A stretch of DNA of 64,000 nt from Rhodospirillaceae bacterium (GTDB lineage: Bacteria > Pseudomonadota > Alphaproteobacteria > UBA828): the NCBI GenBank assembly GCA_002728135.1, contig PBVE01000023.1:1-64000 (forward strand). The letters run 5' to 3'. Both the position numbers and the translations under genes were made by a program. A model generated the notes under the pieces. It did no database searches. It worked only from the letters and a program-made list of their open reading frames with translations, and was not told the DNA's origin. Of the stretch, positions 59,753 to 64,000 are shown piece after piece. Positions within the stretch are counted from its first letter, which is position 1; the number at the start of each line of letters is the position of its first letter.

Positions 59753-60963
59753 TGCTTGAATGCCTCTAATTGAGTTATTGGATTTAGAGATTTCCAACCA
59801 ATATATTTTCCTATCGGTCCAGATCTAGATACTTGTATCCTTATCATCCTACCGCCTATTTCTTCAGAAAACTTATAAAGTTTTTGTTCTCCATTAGTTG
59901 TGACTGAATTAGCAACAATTCTTCCACCAGTATTCAATCTTGACCAACAGATTCTTAAAATTTTATCATCTGTTATTCCACCACCAATAAATACTGCATC
60001 TGGGTTTGGCATATTTTGTAATACGTTAGGAGCTGTACCTTTTTCTATTATTAATCTTGGAACACCAAGAGAAATTGAATTTTTTCTAATTAAATCACAG
60101 CTGGTTTGGTCTTTCTCTATAGCTATTGCATGATTATTTGGATTTGAAAGTAACCATTCAATACTTACTGAACCCGATCCTGCTCCTACATCCCACAAAA
60201 GTTGTCCCAAGTTTGGTTTTAATGCTGCCAATGTTAAAACACGTATTTCTCTTTTAGTTAGCAAGCCTTTGTTACTGAATGCTCTATCTGGTAAACCAAT
60301 ACCACCAGCAAAAATCTTTGCCTTTGATTCTCCTATGCATTCAATAGCAATAGTATTTAGATCTGAGCTAAATGATACTCCCCATTTATTTGCTGTGTTT
60401 GTAGTAATAGACTCAGATGTTGTTCCCATATTTTCAAGTACAGTTACTATACTTTCGCCATAACCTAATGCTATTAAGTCTTTACATACTTCTCCTGGTG
60501 TTTTCCCATCGTTAGAAAGTGCAATAATTTTTTTTCTGTTTGCTAGATGAGATCTTATTGAGACTATTGGTCTTCCGTGTAGCGAGATACAATCAACTTC
60601 AGTTAATGGCCATAATAACCTTGCAGCAGCAAGGCTAAAAGCAGACGGTGCAGGCAAAACAGACATTTCATCTTTAGAAAAATAACGAGATAGTGTGGAA
60701 CCAACTCCAAAAACCATTGGGTCCCCAGTTGCTAATATTGTTACTCTTTTTCCCCTAAAACCTTCAATTTCAGAAATTGAGTCACTAATTGGTGATTTCC
60801 ACAAGATTTTGGGAATATCATCAGGAATAATTGAATTCATAATATTAAAATGGCGCTCTCCCCCAAAAACTGCATCTGATGATCCTATTATCTTTTGAGA
60901 TTCTTTACATAAATCTGATCTTCCCGTAGGAGTGATTCCAATAATACTTATCCAACGATTCAT
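59749..60963 (-). CDS. cobL: precorrin-6Y C5,15-methyltransferase (decarboxylating), CbiE-CbiT fusion
   Basis: A 404-residue bifunctional enzyme: CbiE half (about residues 1-205; TILATGDPMVFGVGSTL and LSLHGRP-type ISLHGRP) and CbiT half (about 215-395; LLWDVGAGSGSVSIEWL, a SAM-binding motif). It methylates C5 and C15 and decarboxylates the C12 acetate. The start overlaps the cobH stop in ATGA. Fused CobL is usual in proteobacteria. Confidence 0.95.
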   Translation of the reverse strand: MNRWISIIGITPTGRSDLCKESQKIIGSSDAVFGGERHFNIMNSIIPDDIPKILWKSPISDSISEIEGFRGKRVTILATGDPMVFGVGSTLSRYFSKDEMSVLPAPSAFSLAAARLLWPLTEVDCISLHGRPIVSIRSHLANRKKIIALSNDGKTPGEVCKDLIALGYGESIVTVLENMGTTSESITTNTANKWGVSFSSDLNTIAIECIGESKAKIFAGGIGLPDRAFSNKGLLTKREIRVLTLAALKPNLGQLLWDVGAGSGSVSIEWLLSNPNNHAIAIEKDQTSCDLIRKNSISLGVPRLIIEKGTAPNVLQNMPNPDAVFIGGGITDDKILRICWSRLNTGGRIVANSVTTNGEQKLYKFSEEIGGRMIRIQVSRSGPIGKYIGWKSLNPITQLEAFKQ

Positions 60964-61589
60964 TTTGATTCTCCAGTTAGGGCATTAACAATTGCAGCAG
61001 CAAGTGCACTTCCGCCCATCCGTCCTTTGATTACTATATACGGTATGGATAAGTTATTATTTATTAATAAATCCTTACTTTCTTCGGCTCCAACAAACCC
61101 AGGAGGTGTTGCTATTATAAGAGATGGTTTGTCGGCACCTGAACTCAGCATCTCCAGTAGATGAAAGAGAGCAGTAGGTGCATTTCCAATTGCTATTACT
61201 GCACCACCAACAACTGGCTTCCAAAGCTCTAAAGCAGCCGCAGATCGAGTGGTTTTTAGTTGTTTCGCAATTTCAATGACTCTCTGATCATTGATAGTAC
61301 AAATTATCTTATTATTGGGGGATAAATCAGATGTATTGATCCCTGCTGCTACCATATTTACATCGACAAGTAGGGGCATCCCAGTTTCTAAAGCTTTTTT
61401 TCCTGATTCAACAGCACCTTTTGAGAAAAAAAGAAAGTCTGTGATTTCAGGAATACCACAAGTATGAATTATTCTTTGAGCAACTATCTGAATTTCTAGA
61501 GGAAGTTCATCTATGTTTGTTTCAGCTTTTATAATTTCAAAAGATTTACGAATAATTTCTTTTGGATTTTTTAAATAATTAATTTTCAT
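60960..61589 (-). CDS. cobH: precorrin-8X methylmutase (CobH/CbiC)
   Basis: A 209-residue enzyme that moves the C11 methyl group to C12. The catalytic histidine lies in RIIHTCGIPEI, and PPGFVGAEESKDLL is the product-binding region. The ATG at 61589 overlaps the true end of the cbiX frame by 11 bases and has no ribosome binding site of its own, so its translation appears to depend on ribosomes finishing cbiX. Confidence 0.95.
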   Translation of the reverse strand: MKINYLKNPKEIIRKSFEIIKAETNIDELPLEIQIVAQRIIHTCGIPEITDFLFFSKGAVESGKKALETGMPLLVDVNMVAAGINTSDLSPNNKIICTINDQRVIEIAKQLKTTRSAAALELWKPVVGGAVIAIGNAPTALFHLLEMLSSGADKPSLIIATPPGFVGAEESKDLLINNNLSIPYIVIKGRMGGSALAAAIVNALTGESK

Positions 61590-62499
61590 TAGTTTTTCGT
61601 GAATGATGATTGTGAGAATTATGATCTGTTCCTATGCCTTCTACATGGTGATGGTGACCAATTTGAGGTGAACCTTTGTCATTTTCATAGCCAATAATTT
61701 GTTCCCGGTATTTACATAACTGACAGTTCATCAAGTTTTCACCCAAAGAAATCTCCTTTAGTCTATCTAGAAAACCTTCAACGACTAATGGATGATTCGA
61801 GAGGTATTTTGCCTTTAAGATAAAAACATCGGGTCTAGAGTCCTGTAGTTCATCAATTGTTGTGTAAATTCTTTTTACTAATACTCCAGTAAATAGAAAA
61901 TATGGAAATACTATTATTCTTTTAAATCATAGAAGTAATATACGTTCTAATGCTGGCCCGATAAGCGGAAAGGTAACACCAGTATATGCTGTTTCTGCCC
62001 ATCCGAAACCCATACCTTCCCATAAAATACGTGTAATCTTAGATATATTAGAGTTTGCATCAGGGTCAGAAGTGCCTCGTCCTACTACCAATAGCAAGGT
62101 ATCCTTTCTATTGATTTTAGTTTTGCATGTAGCTTCAGCCTCTTCTATACGAGCACAGCTAGCGGCTAGAATTTTTGGGTGGATAGCCAATTCTCGGCCG
62201 TAATTGATTATAAATTCCTTATTTTCTGCAATAAAATTGTTGAGTACTGAAGGTATATCATTTTTTGCATGACCTGCTGCAAAGAGCATTCCAGGAACAG
62301 CTTCAACATTATTAATTCCTAAATCACGCATTTTAATAAGTTTCTCACCAATTGTTGGACTTGCAAATTCTAGAAACCCATAACCTACTTGACGATCTGG
62401 AATCTTTTCTTCAATAGATCCAACAAAATTTTTAAACTCCTCTATAGCATCTGTGTCACGGCTTCCATGACCACAAATTAGGACAGCAGGTTTTTTCAC
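61579..62499 (-). pseudogene. cbiX: long-form cobaltochelatase CbiX interrupted by an in-frame TGA
   Basis: Residues 1-190 (62499-61930) carry the chelatase start LICGHGSRD and FAAGHAKNDIPS. The frame then has TGA at 61929-61927, but continues without any other stop for 115 codons to a TAA at 61579-61581. That continuation reads FKRIIVFPYFLFTGVLVKRI, then NCQLCKYREQIIGYE, then GHHHHVEGIG and a His-rich tail, exactly the second half of long-form CbiX. This form is known to hold a Fe-S centre in an MXCXXC motif; here the motif is MNCQLC. Without the TGA it would be a normal 306-residue protein. Relatives usually have Gly at this position (GGA to TGA is one base). Whether the TGA is an error, nonsense mutation or readthrough is open; annotated as interrupted, and possibly functional. 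Confidence 0.85.
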
Positions 62500-62532
62500 T
62501 TTTTTTGACTCCTAAACACTCTAATTGACGTT

Positions 62533-63588
62533 ATGCGTTTGGCACCGCATTCTCTTGTCATGGAAAATTTCGGAATTTGGCATAGCTCTAATATAATTTT
62601 TATAGATTGGCTGTTTGTGCCGGGAGTTTTTGTTGTACTGATTTTGGCTCTTATACTGGATGCTATTATTGGAGATCCTAGATGGATACCTCACCCAGTT
62701 AGAGGTATTGGTGTAATAATCAAATTTTTTGACTCTATTTTTAACCGTGCACATTATCCTAAACACTTTCTCAGAATTTTTGGTTTTGGTCTGGTTGTTA
62801 TTATAACAATTGTTTTTATTACTGTAGGTTGGGTAATTACATTTTATACAGCTGGCATACCTTTTGGTTGGATTATAGAACTCGTCATAATTATGGTGAT
62901 GATTTCCCAAAGGAGCATGATCGACCATGCATGGAGGGTGGGTCGCGCTCTGAAAAGTGAAAACCTTGAGGTAAGTAGAGAAAAAGTTGGGCATATTGTT
63001 GGACGAGATGTTGCTACGCTTGATAAGGCTGGTGTTTCTCGGGCTGCAATTGAAAGCATATCTGAAAGCTTTACAGATGGCGTTGTTGCTCCAATATTTT
63101 GGTATCTTGTAGGCGGCTTGCCTGGTCTTCTGGTTTTTAAGGCTATTAGTACACTCGACAGTATGGTGGGTTACCGTAACCCAAAATATTTGGACTTCGG
63201 CATGGCTGCCGCTAGATTTGATGATATTCTTAATTGGTTTCCTGCTAGAATAGCTGGTCCAATTATAGCTCTTGCCGCATTCTTTATTCCCAAAGCTTCT
63301 TCTATAGGGGCGTTTTATATTCTTTTCAGAGATGCTTCGAAGCATAATTCTCCTAATGCTGGCTGGGCTGAGGCTGCTATGGCAGGTGCACTTAGAATCA
63401 GATTGCTGGGTCCGCGTATGTATAAGAGTATTGAAGTTTTGGATGCTAGCTGGATCGGGGACGGTAAGAAAGAAGCTACTTTTTTTGATTTGCTCAAGGC
63501 TATTCACATCTACGCAATTTCTTGTTTCATTTTGTGGGTTGGCATTTTTATGGCTATAATTTTCATAAAACTTTTGTTGGTAAAATAA
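62533..63588 (+). CDS. cobD: adenosylcobinamide-phosphate synthase CobD/CbiB
   Basis: A 351-residue integral membrane enzyme that attaches aminopropanol phosphate to the corrin. Family blocks are LDAIIGDPRWIPHPVRGIG (about residues 41-59), SESFTDGVVAPIFWY and MVGYRNPKYLDFGMAAARFDDI. Start uncertain: ATG 62533 or 62560, neither with a clear ribosome binding site. It is divergent from cbiX (33 bp) and its stop lies one base from the convergent cobQ stop. Confidence 0.95.
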   Translation: MRLAPHSLVMENFGIWHSSNIIFIDWLFVPGVFVVLILALILDAIIGDPRWIPHPVRGIGVIIKFFDSIFNRAHYPKHFLRIFGFGLVVIITIVFITVGWVITFYTAGIPFGWIIELVIIMVMISQRSMIDHAWRVGRALKSENLEVSREKVGHIVGRDVATLDKAGVSRAAIESISESFTDGVVAPIFWYLVGGLPGLLVFKAISTLDSMVGYRNPKYLDFGMAAARFDDILNWFPARIAGPIIALAAFFIPKASSIGAFYILFRDASKHNSPNAGWAEAAMAGALRIRLLGPRMYKSIEVLDASWIGDGKKEATFFDLLKAIHIYAISCFILWVGIFMAIIFIKLLLVK

Positions 63589-63589
63589 T

Positions 63590-64000
63590 TTATCTTCCAC
63601 GAGCAATCTCCAAAATAAGATCTAAATTGAGAGATTCTTCAAGTGTATTTGCTACTTCATCTAAAGTAGATTCAATAGACTCATCCCAGTTAACTATAGT
63701 AGAGGCTATAGTCTTATTTCTTGCGAATGATTTTATCCATGCGTGTCTAAAAGTATCGTTTGCAAATGCTCCATGTATATATGTTCCAGCAACTTTACCA
63801 TTTTTAGAGATTGCACCATCCGATTTTCCATCTATATGTCTAGCCCATGGACGGGCAGTGTCGGGTCCAGATGTTTGCCCCATATGTATTTCATATCCAG
63901 ATATCTCTGTTTCAGTTTCAACATGTATTGCATTAGTTTCTGTAATTGTTTTATCTTCTTCAATGGTAGTATTGACATTGAGTAGGCCTAATCCATTTTC
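63590..64000 (-). CDS. cobQ: cobyric acid synthase CobQ/CbiP, C-terminal part (partial)
   Basis: Open to the window edge: 136 residues of the C-terminal glutamine amidotransferase domain, with GYEIHMGQTSGPDTARPWAR and GTYIHGAFANDTFRHA (the histidine of the amidotransferase triad region). CobQ amidates the b, d, e and g side chains of the corrin. It is truncated only by the end of the window. Its stop is one base from that of cobD. Confidence 0.93.
   Translation of the reverse strand, partial: ENGLGLLNVNTTIEEDKTITETNAIHVETETEISGYEIHMGQTSGPDTARPWARHIDGKSDGAISKNGKVAGTYIHGAFANDTFRHAWIKSFARNKTIASTIVNWDESIESTLDEVANTLEESLNLDLILEIARGR

Noticed and set aside
61927-61929. Selenocysteine at the cbiX TGA
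   Set aside because: CbiX relatives have no Cys or Sec there and no selenocysteine insertion hairpin is evident after the TGA.
62521-63606. 361-residue open frame opposite cobD
   Set aside because: Rich in Ser, Asn, Tyr and Cys with no domain and exactly antisense to a clear cobD; a shadow frame.

Overview
The window is a gene-dense, clearly A+T-rich chromosomal segment of an alphaproteobacterium. The evidence for that class is: Irr with an Irr-type (ICE) operator; the gene order tsaB-rimI-fur-olsB-olsA-miaB-phoH-ybeY-corC-lnt-metK-trmB-rimP-nusA-ylxR-infB-rbfA-truB-rpsO-pnp; the mutM/ubiE-ubiB-coaBC-dut block; and the alphaproteobacterial membrane family TIGR02186 beside a TauE/SafE transporter and a UspA protein. 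The low G+C suggests an uncultured, possibly marine, Rhodospirillales- or SAR116-like lineage, but genus cannot be read from the sequence. No rRNA, tRNA, CRISPR array, transposase or integrase was seen, so most of the window is vertically inherited core genome.

Layout. 1-5.8 kb: murJ, trpS, a TauE-like permease module, a UspA-type stress protein and nfuA. 5.9-8.6 kb: three cell-wall genes (Bax-like glucosaminidase, polysaccharide deacetylase, VanX/DdpX dipeptidase) lie between nfuA and tsaB. 8.7-29.3 kb: the tRNA/ribosome/RNA-processing superblock, including ornithine-lipid genes coupled to fur, the SAM synthetase gene, and the nusA-infB operon preceded by a terminator-like leader hairpin. 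29.4-34.0 kb: an accessory iron/redox block with a nitronate-monooxygenase-like protein carrying an extra cysteine motif, Irr, and a rubrerythrin with a consensus Irr box next to a strong promoter, followed by an HdrD/GlpC-like Fe-S protein and a DUF3501 protein. 34.1-43.2 kb: a hydroxyacid dehydrogenase, then a minus-strand unit (coaBC-dut-rrf2-cysK-moeB) and ubiE-ubiB. 43.3-51.7 kb: enoyl-CoA hydratase, rpsT, then the replication block rhodanese-dnaA-dnaN-recF-gyrB.

51.7-64.0 kb is a cobalamin cluster: cobB, an SCO-family protein, cobA, cbiD, cobK, cobM, a cbiG-cobJ fusion, cobI, cobL, cobH, cbiX, cobD and the start of cobQ. CbiX, CbiD and CbiG, together with the absence of CobF, CobG/CobZ or CobNST in view, indicate the early-cobalt ('anaerobic') corrin route, although ubiquinone genes and an SCO protein point to an organism that respires oxygen.

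Three conserved genes carry lesions or odd residues. cbiX has an in-frame TGA, after which the reading frame continues for 115 codons with family-typical sequence. coaBC has its start codon one base out of frame across an A11 run. mutM lacks the fourth zinc-finger cysteine. These may be sequencing errors, real decay, or recoding/slippage. The best candidates for an under-described functional system are the Irr-box-controlled rubrerythrin/HdrD-like/DUF3501 block and the cobalamin operon that starts with the interrupted cbiX.
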